NCBI GenBank assembly: GCA_002505765.1
Contig: DAVZ01000005.1
Coordinates: 5,112 to 69,111, forward strand
Direction: 5' to 3'
Length of the DNA stretch: 64,000 bases
Origin: Methanobacterium sp. UBA176
GTDB lineage: Archaea; Methanobacteriota; Methanobacteria; Methanobacteriales; Methanobacteriaceae
In this document: positions 43,050 through 52,237 of the stretch, in pieces
Layout: the number at the start of each line of letters is the position of its first letter
How positions within the stretch are numbered: position 1 is the stretch's first letter
Position numbers and translations under genes: made by a program
The notes under the pieces: generated by a model
The model's input: only the letters and a program-made list of their open reading frames with translations
Databases searched by the model: none
Told to the model about the DNA's origin: nothing

Positions 43050-43721
43050 TTTGAGAAATAATTTGTATAAACTGGTAATTTTTGAAAACCCATTTTTATT
43101 ACTCTCGCTAATTTTAAATCTGCAGTTATAAAAAATGAATTAAGAGGATAAAAATAGCTTATGAGATTATAATAACTTCAATACATAACTTATGCACTTA
43201 TAAAATTAATCTAACTAAAAAATCACTCCATGTAAATAATAAGCATACCAATAAGCGTTCAATCCATGATGACTCTGGACTTGCTGCAAACTCTCTAATC
43301 TCTGTAGAAACAGGATTTCTACTCCTTATTTTATATGAACTACATTACCATCATTTGGATTAATGTACTGACAGGTAAAATTATCAATCTTAATTACTAT
43401 AGAAACTTTAATTCATCTGCATATCTATCGCCAGCCATTGAAAAGATTTTAAAGTATTTTTCAGTTTTAAATCCGGCAAAAAAAAGAGAAATGTCTCCCA
43501 AAATTCTCCAATACATTCCAAATACTATTCTTTATTTTTGAATTTGATGAAAAGGTCAGATGCTTTAATCATTAATATATCCATTAATTTTTTAAATCTT
43601 TAAAAATAATTTATTCTGCATAAGAATCTAATAATTCACTTTATGTGTCTTTTTATACCTCAATCGTTATATTTAAGCTATTTAAAAGGCATAAAGAAAT
43701 ATATCATTATGAGGTGTACCT
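43050..43721. other. Non-coding gap with one possible gene remnant
   Basis: About 670 bp without an intact gene. The short + strand frame at 43335-43541 lacks a ribosome-binding site and recognisable sequence. The minus strand has a possible remnant (listed separately). A TATA-like GTTATATTTAAGC at 43666-43678 probably serves the next gene. Confidence 0.45.
43398..43519 (-). pseudogene. Possible remnant of a protein-coding gene
   Basis: The minus strand reads GMYWRILGDISLFFAGFKTE then KYFKIFSMAGDRYADELKFL and stop, about 40 codons with normal amino-acid make-up. It has no start or ribosome-binding site, and the frame upstream is closed by a stop. Further minus-strand sequence (PVSTEIREFAASPESS, about 43300) looks similarly gene-like in another frame. 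Family not identified; weak evidence. Confidence 0.3.
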
Positions 43722-44711
43722 ATGGAAACAATTCTTCTAAATCAAAGCCAGATTAAAGAACTTATGAGCATGAAAGAAATTATTGAAAGCGTTGAAACAG
43801 CTTTTGAAGTTCATGCACAACGTAAAGTGGAAATGCCCCCCAAAGAATACCTTTTTTTCAAGAAATTCAGGGGAGATTTAAGGATAATGCCATGTTTTAT
43901 CAGGGGAATGAACGAATCTGGAGTCAAATGCGTGACCGTGCATCCTGATAATCCCCGTAAATATGGTTTACCAACAGTTATGGGTGTAATTGAGCTAATA
44001 GATCCACAAACTGGTTTTCCTATATCCATTATGGATGGAACATGGGTTACCAATATGAGAACTGGAGCTGCTGCTGGTGTTGCAACCAAATACCTTGCAA
44101 GAGACAATTCAGAAATTTTAGGGCTCGTAGGCGCAGGAGTTCAGGCATTAACAGGTTTTGAAGCTATAAATGAAATAATGGATATTAAAGAAGTTAGAGT
44201 TTCCTGCAGAACATGCGAAACACGTGAGCATTTTGCAAAGCATATCAGCAGAGAATACGGAATTGATGCCAGAGCCACCGAAACGATAAAAGAAGCTGTA
44301 GTAGGTGCAGATGTCCTTTTAACAACTACTCCTTCAAGAGAACCAATAGTCAAATCAGGATGGATCAGTCCAGGTACCCACATAAATGCAATGGGTGCTG
44401 ATGCACCAGGTAAACAGGAACTGGATAGCCATATGTTTTATAAATCCAAAATATTTATAGATTGCTGGGAACAGGCAAGTCATAGTGGTGAAATTAATAT
44501 TCCAGTTGCTGAAGGTATCTTAAGAAGAAAAGATATCCAGGGAACTATTGGAAATGTTATAACAGGCCAAATTCCTGGTAGAACTTCAGATGAAGATATA
44601 ACCATATTTGATTCTACTGGGCTGGCCGTTCAAGACATTGTTACTGCATGGAGTATCTATAAAAAAGCGCTTCAAAATGGTACCGGTCAAAAAATGAATT
44701 TCCTTGGTTAG
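43722..44711 (+). CDS. ala: Alanine dehydrogenase/ornithine cyclodeaminase family protein
   Basis: 329 aa, archaeal alanine dehydrogenase of the mu-crystallin/ornithine cyclodeaminase family. The Rossmann segment ILGLVGAGVQALTGFEAINE binds NAD. GTWVTNMRTGAAAGVATKYLA and the substrate-binding KEYLFFKKFRGDLRIMPCF are present, as is INAMGADAPGKQELD near the end of the NAD domain. The likely reaction is alanine to pyruvate plus ammonia; ornithine cyclodeaminase or another amino-acid dehydrogenase activity is possible. GAGGTG precedes the ATG. Confidence 0.85.
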   Translation: METILLNQSQIKELMSMKEIIESVETAFEVHAQRKVEMPPKEYLFFKKFRGDLRIMPCFIRGMNESGVKCVTVHPDNPRKYGLPTVMGVIELIDPQTGFPISIMDGTWVTNMRTGAAAGVATKYLARDNSEILGLVGAGVQALTGFEAINEIMDIKEVRVSCRTCETREHFAKHISREYGIDARATETIKEAVVGADVLLTTTPSREPIVKSGWISPGTHINAMGADAPGKQELDSHMFYKSKIFIDCWEQASHSGEINIPVAEGILRRKDIQGTIGNVITGQIPGRTSDEDITIFDSTGLAVQDIVTAWSIYKKALQNGTGQKMNFLG

Positions 44712-44755
44712 TTAAATTTAAGTGCATGAAAATCTAAATTAAGACTGGTGGTGAA

Positions 44756-44914
44756 ATGTTCCAGGAAAAAGTTTATCGAACTGAAGTACTCAATAAAATG
44801 GGACATGTTTTTGAGCGTTTCAGAATTTTAATGAGAACCAGCTCCCTGCAACAAGAGGAAATAGAGACCATTGATTACCATTTATCCCAAATCATAAAAG
44901 TCTTAAATAAATAG
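44756..44914 (+). CDS. 52-aa protein of unknown function
   Basis: A short frame with a very strong ribosome-binding site (GGTGGTGAA directly before the ATG) between alanine dehydrogenase and the LysE gene. It starts MFQEKVYRTEVLNKMGHVF, followed by ERFRILMRTSSLQQEEIE and ending QIIKVLNK. It looks like two amphipathic helices. It probably shares a transcript with its neighbours. No family recognised, but the start signal and composition support a real gene. Confidence 0.6.
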   Translation: MFQEKVYRTEVLNKMGHVFERFRILMRTSSLQQEEIETIDYHLSQIIKVLNK

Positions 44915-44962
44915 ATAAATTCTCTATTCTACCTCCTAATTTTAAAATAAATCAGTGATTTA

Positions 44963-45598
44963 ATGATTGAAGTTGTTTTATTCGGGTTAACATCCTTTGG
45001 TGTTGGCCTTTCTGGAGCGCTAGTACCAGGCCCCATGCTTACAGTAACCATATCTGATTCTATAAAAAAAGGGTTTATTGCAGGGCCTCTTGTAATATTA
45101 GGCCACTTTATCGCTGAAATAGCGGTAATAATTGCTGTTTTAGCAGGTTTAGATTGGGTAATAGGTTCTCAAACTTCATCTATTTTTATAGGCACTCTGG
45201 GAGGAGCTGTATTAATTTCTATGGGATATGATATTTTTAAATCCAAAGAAAATCTATCAGATATCTTATCAGGGGAGAATAAAACTAAAACCCATGGCTC
45301 AGTCCTTGGAGGGATTATTACCAGCTTTTCAAATCCCTATTTCTTCATATGGTGGGCCAGCATTGGATATGCTTTTATGTATAAGGGCCTTGAACTTGCT
45401 GGAATTTTAGGACTTTTAGGATTTCTTATAGGCCACTGGTGTGCAGATCTTTCATGGTATAGCTTAATATCACTTTTTTCAAGTCAGGGTACAAAAATAA
45501 TGAAGGATAGTACTTATAAACTGGTGATGAATGCTTGTGGGGTATTTTTAATAATTTTGGGAATGTATTTTATAACAGGTGTTTTAAGAATCATCTAA
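44963..45598 (+). CDS. LysE family amino-acid exporter
   Basis: 211 aa with six membrane helices. LysE/RhtB exporters carry amino acids out of the cell. The start SFGVGLSGALVPGPMLTVTI has the conserved PGP, and GGIITSFSNPYFFIWWASIG matches the second family motif (NP-FxxWW). The substrate is unknown. Alanine dehydrogenase upstream may hint at amino-acid homeostasis. Confidence 0.87.
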   Translation: MIEVVLFGLTSFGVGLSGALVPGPMLTVTISDSIKKGFIAGPLVILGHFIAEIAVIIAVLAGLDWVIGSQTSSIFIGTLGGAVLISMGYDIFKSKENLSDILSGENKTKTHGSVLGGIITSFSNPYFFIWWASIGYAFMYKGLELAGILGLLGFLIGHWCADLSWYSLISLFSSQGTKIMKDSTYKLVMNACGVFLIILGMYFITGVLRII

Positions 45599-45662
45599 AA
45601 TAATACTTAATTATGATTAATTAATATTTAAGGTTATATAACTCCAAGACTTATTACTAAAC

Positions 45663-46451
45663 ATGAAAGCAGTTGTCTTCGATAATTCAGGTACGCTCAT
45701 TGAAAGATTCAGAGCATTAAAAGATCTGAAAACTGGTTCAATAATTGAGGATATGAGCTCAATAGACATTGTAGACAACGGTGTTAAAAGGGCTCTTGTG
45801 GTTTTGCAGACCAACCCTTCAAAGTGTATAATAAATGCCAGACCAGACCAGACAATATATGAATTCATAAAGAGAAACAAAATTGATTTTGATATAAGCT
45901 ATTCTGAAGATTATATAAAAAAAGAAGAAATTCTTGAGGCCATTAAAGAAGATAAAACAATGATAAGTGACATACAGGACAGTATAAGGGCAGTGATAGA
46001 TAAAAAATACAACGTACAGATATGCAGTGGATCAGGATTAATTGTAAGCTTGAAAAAGAAAAAAATCGAATTCACCATAACTGCTGGTGGAAAGATTTTT
46101 AAAGAAGTTCCTGAAGTTATTGATGAACTTAAAAAGAGGAGAATTGAAATATTTATAGCCTCAGGAGATAGGAAAGAATCATTGAAAGAACTGGCCAGTT
46201 TTTTAAACCTTCCTAAAGAAAATGTATTCGATACAGCAGATTCATGGAAAAAAATGATGATAATCAAAAAACTGAAAAATAAATACAAAGTGATGATGGT
46301 TGGAAACAGTGCCAACGATATTTTAGCCCTTAAAGAAGCTGATGTGGGTGTTTTAACCCTCCAGCAGAAAGAAAAAACGCCCCAAAAAGTCTACGACGCT
46401 GCAGATGTGGTTGTGGGTAATATTAAAGAAATTCTGGATGTTGAATTCTAA
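45663..46451 (+). CDS. HAD-superfamily phosphatase-like protein, soluble P-type-ATPase-like
   Basis: 262 aa. HAD motif I is VFDNSGTLIE (D-x-S-G-T), motif II lies near IFIASGDR, and motif IV is MMVGNSANDILALKEADVGV. Between them a long cap (residues 15-150) has no membrane helices. Methanogen relatives are described as soluble P-type-ATPase-like. Likely a phosphatase of unknown substrate. Its 3' end overlaps the convergent small gene by four bases. Confidence 0.8.
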   Translation: MKAVVFDNSGTLIERFRALKDLKTGSIIEDMSSIDIVDNGVKRALVVLQTNPSKCIINARPDQTIYEFIKRNKIDFDISYSEDYIKKEEILEAIKEDKTMISDIQDSIRAVIDKKYNVQICSGSGLIVSLKKKKIEFTITAGGKIFKEVPEVIDELKKRRIEIFIASGDRKESLKELASFLNLPKENVFDTADSWKKMMIIKKLKNKYKVMMVGNSANDILALKEADVGVLTLQQKEKTPQKVYDAADVVVGNIKEILDVEF

Positions 46452-46666
46452 AAATCTGATTTTAATTCTTCAATTATTTTTTCTTTCATTTTTTCATCCT
46501 TTAACCAGATTTTAACTTCTTTCCATACTTCATTGCATTTATCACTATTATCTTTACCTATAATTTCCCTTATACGAAAATCTATGTCTTTTCTATCTTC
46601 TTTTGTTTGTGGATTAATTCCTATTTCATTTAAAGTTGATTTCATGTATCTAATGTAACAGCTCAT
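46448..46666 (-). CDS. 72-aa conserved hypothetical protein
   Basis: Starts MSCYIRYMKSTLNEIGINPQ and continues TKEDRKDIDFRIREIIG, ending KMKEKIIEELKSDF. It is highly charged and helical. GAGGT lies 6-7 bases before the ATG. Similar short proteins with a SCYIRxMK start occur in methanogens; function unknown. It ends inside the HAD gene from the other strand. Confidence 0.65.
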   Translation of the reverse strand: MSCYIRYMKSTLNEIGINPQTKEDRKDIDFRIREIIGKDNSDKCNEVWKEVKIWLKDEKMKEKIIEELKSDF

Positions 46667-46714
46667 TTTTCTACCTCTTTAAATTCAAATATACGCTTGA
46701 ACTATATAGCTGAT

Positions 46715-47305
46715 TCATTTAAAAAGCCTCTCTCCAACTATTATGGAAGCATAAGCCAATGAACTCCATGAAGGAGATATAAAAGTCAGCCCAATTGCAA
46801 ACAATGCCGCTGCAGGAAGCATTAAATTTATTATTCGGATTTTATGTATCTCTTCGCTAGTTATCTCATCTGTAAATTTCTTTTCTGTGGCATAATACCA
46901 TAATAAAGCAGATAACAATCCAATGGCAAGCAAATTAAGATCAAAAAATATCTGGGCAGATTGTAAATTACCATATTCTCCAGTTAAGGAAGTGGAAAAA
47001 GGTACCAGAGCAACAAAAAGAAGCCAGATAATGGTTATCCATAAAAGTGGAGTATTAATACGTTTAATATAATAAAACTGGCTGTGATTAACCTTCCAGA
47101 ATATGGCCAGAAGAATGAAGCTGAGTGCATAGGTGAAGAACTTGGGTATTAAACCCATTAAAACCGCATAAATTGTCAAATCACCTATTGGATTGGTTAA
47201 TTCAGGGACAGTTAAATTTAAAACTAACAGAGTCATTGCGATTGCAAATATTCCATCTACAAGTGTTTCAATACGATCAGTTGTTTCCCATACATCCTTT
47301 GCCAT
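46715..47305 (-). CDS. TMEM175-family (DUF1211) potassium-channel-like membrane protein
   Basis: About 196 aa with six membrane helices. The first helix carries RIETLVDGIFAIAMTLLVLN, corresponding to the family hallmark RxxxFSDGVFAIxxTLLVL, but with LVD in place of FSD. Bacterial and archaeal TMEM175 proteins form leak-type K+ channels as tetramers. ATG 47305 (MAKDVWETTD) is preferred because families start a few residues before RxxxF; the frame continues to TTG 47383, which abuts the previous stop. Confidence 0.8.
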   Translation of the reverse strand: MAKDVWETTDRIETLVDGIFAIAMTLLVLNLTVPELTNPIGDLTIYAVLMGLIPKFFTYALSFILLAIFWKVNHSQFYYIKRINTPLLWITIIWLLFVALVPFSTSLTGEYGNLQSAQIFFDLNLLAIGLLSALLWYYATEKKFTDEITSEEIHKIRIINLMLPAAALFAIGLTFISPSWSSLAYASIIVGERLFK

Positions 47306-47383
47306 ATTATTAACCCACTGATTCTTCTGCAAAATACCTTCAAATAAATTGTTCTCATTTCTATAATTTAATAATTCATTCAA

Positions 47384-48484
47384 TCATATTTTAATTAATT
47401 CGTAATCCATACTTCCCATGCCCAGTTCTTCCCCATATTTCATCTGTATTTCTCCATCGATCTTTTCATACAAACCTCTGAACTTATCTTCCCCCCTATC
47501 ATGATTATGAGTTAAAAGGGAATCTTTAAATCCACACTGCTGATTAACAAGATGATAACTTGCTGTATCAAGGGCTACAGGGTCTTTAGAAGCCAGTATA
47601 CCAATATCAGGGACTATTGGAGAATCGCTCCATGGAACACAGTCGCAGTCAGGTGTTATATCCATTAAAAAATTCATATAGCAAACCCTGTTCTGCTTGT
47701 TTTTAATTGCAGCAAAGGCATATTCTGTCATTTTTTCGATGAAAGGTTTTATATTATCCCAATCGAGGTCTATTAAGGATTCGGGACAGGTCATAAGGCA
47801 GTTATTACATGCAATGCATGCATCGTATTTTATTTTGGATTTTCCATTTTCAAGGTACATCGCAGATACCGGGCATGATTTTATACATCTCCCGCATCCA
47901 GTACATTCTTCAGATAAAACAGGTTTAGCACATTCATGTTGCTCTAATTTGCCAGTAGCCGATGCACAGCCCATTGCAAGATTTTTAATTGCCCCGCCAA
48001 ATCCGCTCATTCCGTGACCTTTAAAATGAGAAAGTACAACAATTGAATCTGAACCTTCAATATCCCCTGCAATTTTAGCGTACCTAAAATGCTTTAAATT
48101 GATTTCTATTTGAGTTTCATTCTCTCCATTAATCCCATCTGCAATTATTAGAGGAACGCAAATGACAGCGTAGCCAAATCCGTGCATTATTGCAGTGTTT
48201 AGATGATCCACTGAATTATGCCTGCTTCCATAATAAAGCGTGTTTGTATCTGTTAAAAACGGATTAGCACCTGCCTTTTTTACTTCATCCACAATTGGTC
48301 TTACAAAAACAGGATTTATATAGGAATCATTTCCCTTCTCACCGAAATGAAGTTTAATTGCTGTTAAATCATCTTTTTTAATGTTATTTTCAAAACCTGC
48401 AGCTTTAAAGAGTTTTTTTATTTTAGTGATTTTATTTTCCCTACTGTTTCTTGATCTTAAATCTGAAAAATATACTTTGGCCAT
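47384..48484 (-). CDS. DUF362 protein with two 4Fe-4S ferredoxin clusters
   Basis: 366 aa. The DUF362 core (KLHFGEKGNDSYINPVFVRP, FKGHGMSGFGGAIKNLAMG) surrounds a ferredoxin insert with CTGCGRCIKSCP and CIACNNCLMTCP, two complete 4Fe-4S motifs. Such proteins are thought to act as electron-transfer or maturation partners; the substrate is unknown. It is transcribed with the TMEM175-like gene, the stop and next frame touching, and follows the TIM-barrel gene by 35 bp. Confidence 0.85.
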   Translation of the reverse strand: MAKVYFSDLRSRNSRENKITKIKKLFKAAGFENNIKKDDLTAIKLHFGEKGNDSYINPVFVRPIVDEVKKAGANPFLTDTNTLYYGSRHNSVDHLNTAIMHGFGYAVICVPLIIADGINGENETQIEINLKHFRYAKIAGDIEGSDSIVVLSHFKGHGMSGFGGAIKNLAMGCASATGKLEQHECAKPVLSEECTGCGRCIKSCPVSAMYLENGKSKIKYDACIACNNCLMTCPESLIDLDWDNIKPFIEKMTEYAFAAIKNKQNRVCYMNFLMDITPDCDCVPWSDSPIVPDIGILASKDPVALDTASYHLVNQQCGFKDSLLTHNHDRGEDKFRGLYEKIDGEIQMKYGEELGMGSMDYELIKI

Positions 48485-48519
48485 CTAATCACCTTATTTA
48501 ACTTTATATAATCATTTAT

Positions 48520-49272
48520 CTAAAATCCACATGAAATCAAGATATCCCTGCTTTTTAAAATATTTTCATAATTATTTAACTCTATTATGCCTTTATCTAC
48601 CTTATTAAGCAAGTTAAGATCAAAATTTCCTTCCCCTAAAGCCAGATGCTGGTCTTTTTTTCCATCGTTATCATTAAGGTGATAATAGGCTATTTTCTTT
48701 AATTTAAAAAATGATTCTGGATCATCACTTGTATTAGCATGTCCAGTATCCACAGTAGCATAAGAACCGCATTCTTCAATGAAAAATTCATACTCTTTAG
48801 AACTATTACACAAATATACATGGTTATTAGGCATGTTCTCGACTGAAAACATTATTCCAATCTCTTCTGCGTAATTATTGGCTCTTTGAAGCGTTTCGAT
48901 AGAATAAACCATTCCTAAATTCCTTATTCTTTCTTCCAATCTGTGAATCAATCCAGGATGTGTTGTTATGGCTTTTGCTCCAATACAGGATGCAAAATCA
49001 ATGGTTTCTTCCAGTTGTTTTAATGTTTCTTTCCTTATTCCAGGGTTAAGGCTGGCCGGGTTCAGATCTATGGTGGGAGCGTGCATAAAAACATCAATTT
49101 CATAGGAATCAAACACTTCAAATTCTCTTTTATTCATGGATAACATGTTTCTTGGCCAGTAAGGACCTTCACATAGCATTTCAATTAGCTGAAACCCGTC
49201 TTTTGAGGCTGTTTCTAAAAATTGCTCCAGTGAACTCATAAACAGTGCTAATGTAGAGAATCCCGTTTTCAT
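48520..49272 (-). CDS. Sugar-phosphate isomerase/epimerase-like TIM-barrel protein
   Basis: 250 aa AP-endonuclease-2-like (xylose isomerase-like) barrel. FMHAPTIDLNPASLNPGIRK, AITTHPGLIHRLEE, FSVENMPN, YATVDTGHAN and YYHLNDNDGKKDQHLALGEG carry the typical His, Glu, Asp metal ligands (H/E/D/H). Substrate unknown; sugar isomerase or nuclease activity are both possible. The start ATG at 49272 is divergent from padR. Confidence 0.82.
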   Translation of the reverse strand: MKTGFSTLALFMSSLEQFLETASKDGFQLIEMLCEGPYWPRNMLSMNKREFEVFDSYEIDVFMHAPTIDLNPASLNPGIRKETLKQLEETIDFASCIGAKAITTHPGLIHRLEERIRNLGMVYSIETLQRANNYAEEIGIMFSVENMPNNHVYLCNSSKEYEFFIEECGSYATVDTGHANTSDDPESFFKLKKIAYYHLNDNDGKKDQHLALGEGNFDLNLLNKVDKGIIELNNYENILKSRDILISCGF

Positions 49273-49318
49273 GATATCAACTTTGATGATTTGTTAATTA
49301 ATCGTTTCGATCAAAATA

Positions 49319-49371
49319 TTTATATATAAATTGGATATATCAAAAATAATTATGTCAAAATCTGATATATC
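49319..49371 (+). promoter_or_regulatory. padR promoter with two GATATATC palindromes
   Basis: A strong TATA box TTTATATATAAA (49319-49330) is followed by two 8-bp palindromes, GATATATC at 49334-49341 and at 49364-49371, with starts 30 bp apart (about three helical turns). They flank the expected transcription start, so they are good operator candidates for autoregulation by PadR. A TGATATCA at 49272-49279 overlaps the divergent gene's start. Confidence 0.55.
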
Positions 49372-49398
49372 ATGAAATGAGGTATAGGAGGTAACTGA

Positions 49399-49899
49399 AT
49401 GGATGATGATAAGGCACCCTCAAGGAGTAATTCGATTGAATCTAGCTTAGAAAGTAGTGTAGACGAAGAAGAAAAACGTAAATGTATAGAAGAACGTGTG
49501 AAAATCTTCAAAGCCATGTCTAAATATGAAAAAAAACTCATTAGAGGTTTTATGAGAAGTTTTGGTAACACCATGATTTTGTGGCTTATTAGCAAAAAAA
49601 GACAGCATGGATACGAAATGATGACTAAACTTCATGAATCCGCCCCTTATGATAATAAAATGCCCAGTGCAAGTAAAATATATCCTGTACTGCATGAGCT
49701 GGAAAAAAATGGGCTGATAAAAGGCTCATGGGAACATCAGGGGAAACGGAAGGTAAAATATTATGAAATAACCGATGAAGGCAAAAAAGTTCTTTTAAGG
49801 TTCAGAAAACTCGCTCAACAAGCTCGGAAGAACCATTCCAGTCTTTGGGTGGAATTCATAGAAGATATAATGTCTGATGAAGATAATAATATATTATAG
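49399..49899 (+). CDS. PadR family transcriptional regulator
   Basis: 166 aa. A charged N-terminal extension of about 50 residues precedes a PadR winged helix: ILWLISKKRQHGYEMMTKLH, SASKIYPVLHELEKNGLIKG and KVKYYEITDEGKKVL. PadR proteins repress exporter operons until a drug or phenolic ligand binds. GGAGG precedes the ATG, and palindromes lie in its promoter. The ABC exporter genes start 11 bp downstream, so it likely controls them and itself. Confidence 0.9.
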   Translation: MDDDKAPSRSNSIESSLESSVDEEEKRKCIEERVKIFKAMSKYEKKLIRGFMRSFGNTMILWLISKKRQHGYEMMTKLHESAPYDNKMPSASKIYPVLHELEKNGLIKGSWEHQGKRKVKYYEITDEGKKVLLRFRKLAQQARKNHSSLWVEFIEDIMSDEDNNIL

Positions 49900-49910
49900 G
49901 AGTTAAATTT

Positions 49911-50990
49911 ATGAAATACGCTATAGAAACGTTCAATCTTACAAAACAATATAATGATTTCTTAGCAGTAGATGATCTCAACATGAAAATCAAAGAAAAA
50001 TCTATATTCGGATTTTTAGGCCCAAATGGTGCTGGAAAAACCACCACAATAAAAATGTTAACATGTCTTATCCTGCCAACATCTGGAACAGCCAGTGTAG
50101 CAGGATTTGACGTTTTAAAAAATCCAAATGAAGTAAGACAACAAATAGGTATGGTACCACAGCTTGTAAGTCTTTATGCAGATCTTACCGTTAAAGAAAA
50201 CGTGTATCTCTGCGCTGATTACTATGGGCTTCCAAAGGATCTTAAAGAAAGCAGAGCAGCTGAACTTATGGAAATGGTAGATATAAAATATGCCGAAGAT
50301 AAATTGGTAAAGCAACTTTCAGGGGGAATGAAACAAAAAGCATCTGTAGTTGCAAGTTTAATACATCAACCAGATATTTTATTCCTTGATGAACCTACAA
50401 TAGGCTTAGATCCCACAACAAAGAGAGTTTTGTGGGATTTAATTGAAGAACTAAACTCAAATGGTCATACAATTATATTATGTTCACATGACATGTATGA
50501 AGTGGAATTACTCTGTGATGACGTGGGAATTATAAATAAAGGTGAGCTTGCTGCCTTTGATACCCCGCAAGGACTTAAAGACATCATGATTAAAGAAATA
50601 AACGAAGAAAAAGAACCTCTAACTTCAAATATTTCTGATGCTCTTGATAAAATACTTGAAGAAACCAACCCTGAAGATAAGAAGGCTATTGAACACATAA
50701 AAGAAAGCATGAAAAATAACGAACCAAATTTAAAAGAATTAAGCGTTATTATAGACAATAAAGACGAAAAAATGCTAAATCATCTTTATAATCTAGCCAT
50801 AGTTCATGATATCACAGAACATACCTCTGGAAGAATAACTATAGATATAAATGATGAAGACGATGCTATAACAAAGGTTATAGCAGATATAATTAAATTT
50901 GGAGGAAATATAACTTCCATAGCTACAAAAGACCCTTCCTTAGAAGAAGTTTTCATTAGAGTTACCTCTAAAAAGACCCAAAAGGTGTAG
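49911..50990 (+). CDS. ABC transporter ATP-binding protein, drug-export type
   Basis: 359 aa. Walker A is FGFLGPNGAGKTTTIKML, the signature LSGGMKQKASVVASLIH, Walker B LFLDEPTIGLDP, and the switch His is in ILCSHDMYEVE. Similar to DrrA/ABC-2-type exporters. After the ATPase core (residue about 225) a charged insert of about 75 residues (EINEEKEPLTSNISD...) precedes the usual C-terminal domain; this makes it longer than the typical 300-310 aa. It is followed three bases later by the permease. Confidence 0.93.
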   Translation: MKYAIETFNLTKQYNDFLAVDDLNMKIKEKSIFGFLGPNGAGKTTTIKMLTCLILPTSGTASVAGFDVLKNPNEVRQQIGMVPQLVSLYADLTVKENVYLCADYYGLPKDLKESRAAELMEMVDIKYAEDKLVKQLSGGMKQKASVVASLIHQPDILFLDEPTIGLDPTTKRVLWDLIEELNSNGHTIILCSHDMYEVELLCDDVGIINKGELAAFDTPQGLKDIMIKEINEEKEPLTSNISDALDKILEETNPEDKKAIEHIKESMKNNEPNLKELSVIIDNKDEKMLNHLYNLAIVHDITEHTSGRITIDINDEDDAITKVIADIIKFGGNITSIATKDPSLEEVFIRVTSKKTQKV

Positions 50991-50993
50991 ATA

Positions 50994-52199
50994 ATGGTTG
51001 AAACTAAAAAAATAATGTGGATGATTAAAAAAGACCTTCTGGTCCTTTGGAGGCATAAACCACGTTTAATATCAATTTTCTTATTCCCTATAATCATGAT
51101 AACCCTTTTTGGTTATGGTATGGGTGGAGAACTGGAAAATATCCCGGTTGTTGTGGTAGAACAAAGCCAGGGCCCGGTAACTGATACCACCCTTACTGCA
51201 ATTAAGGAAATGAGCCTGTATGATGTTAAAGACATAATAACGGATCCTGATAAAGCAAAACAGATGGTTGAAAACGGCGAAGTCAGAGCTGCCATAATTT
51301 TACCTTCAAATTATGATGATATGACTGATTCAAAACCAAAAAGTGTGGTGTTTGAGGTTGATTCATCGGATCAGATGGCGACCACTGCGGTTCTTCCAGC
51401 TACACAGGCACTGTTTAATCAAATTTCAAATGAATTAGGTATGCAAAAGCTGGAAACCATGAATTTAACACCTTCCCCCTCCGCTTCAACACCAATACAG
51501 GTTCAGCAAAGTTCAGTTCAGGCGAACCAGCAACAAACTATTGACATAAAAAGTATAATGAACTCAATTAATTTCCAGATAAACAGGTTATATGGGGATA
51601 TAGCATACATTGACTTTCTGGTGCCTGCAATTCTGGCCATGACCGTTATGATGGGAGCTATGATGAGTATGGGAGAGTCACTGGCAGGTGAACGTGAACG
51701 AGGAGAATTGGCCAGGCTCTTTATGACCCCTACCAGCGTTGCTACAGTGGTAGGTGGTAAAATCATGTCAAGACTGGTTATTCAAACTGCAACAGCTCTG
51801 GTACTGATTGGTGCAGCCATAGTACTGTTTAATATTACTATTAACGGTAGTATGTTGCTTACGATATTCTTGCTGGTACTTACGGCATTATGTTTTGTGG
51901 GTTTTGGGATAATGGTTTCTGCCAGGGTCAGTACCCAGGAAGATTATGTCCAGATGGTGATGCCTTTCTCCATGCCTATGATGTTTGTATCTGGTGTTTT
52001 TTACCCTATTGAAACAATGCCCTGGATATTCCAGAAAATAGCGTATATAGCGCCTTTAACCTATGCTAACAATGCTTTAAGAGGTGTTATGTTAAAAGGA
52101 GCAGGTATTGGAGATATATGGATAGAAATAGCTGTGCTTTTAGGTTTTACAGCCTTATTCTTTATATTAGGAGTTACAAGATTCAACAGAGATATTTAA
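50994..52199 (+). CDS. ABC-2 type transporter permease
   Basis: 401 aa. An N-terminal membrane helix, a large extracytoplasmic loop (residues about 45-200, with a Gln/Ser-rich stretch QVQQSSVQANQQQ), then five membrane helices in the C-terminal half. The ABC-2 motif GERERGELARLFMTPTS is typical. It pairs with the ATPase upstream to export an unknown hydrophobic compound or surface component. Operon padR - ATPase - permease - PQQ protein. Confidence 0.92.
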   Translation: MVETKKIMWMIKKDLLVLWRHKPRLISIFLFPIIMITLFGYGMGGELENIPVVVVEQSQGPVTDTTLTAIKEMSLYDVKDIITDPDKAKQMVENGEVRAAIILPSNYDDMTDSKPKSVVFEVDSSDQMATTAVLPATQALFNQISNELGMQKLETMNLTPSPSASTPIQVQQSSVQANQQQTIDIKSIMNSINFQINRLYGDIAYIDFLVPAILAMTVMMGAMMSMGESLAGERERGELARLFMTPTSVATVVGGKIMSRLVIQTATALVLIGAAIVLFNITINGSMLLTIFLLVLTALCFVGFGIMVSARVSTQEDYVQMVMPFSMPMMFVSGVFYPIETMPWIFQKIAYIAPLTYANNALRGVMLKGAGIGDIWIEIAVLLGFTALFFILGVTRFNRDI

Positions 52200-52237
52200 A
52201 AAGCAATAATCAATAAAATAATTAAAAGGTGAGTTAA

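Noticed and set aside
43335..43541. A 68-codon + strand frame
   Set aside because: No ribosome-binding site, no recognisable sequence, and the minus strand shows more protein-like remnants in the same place.
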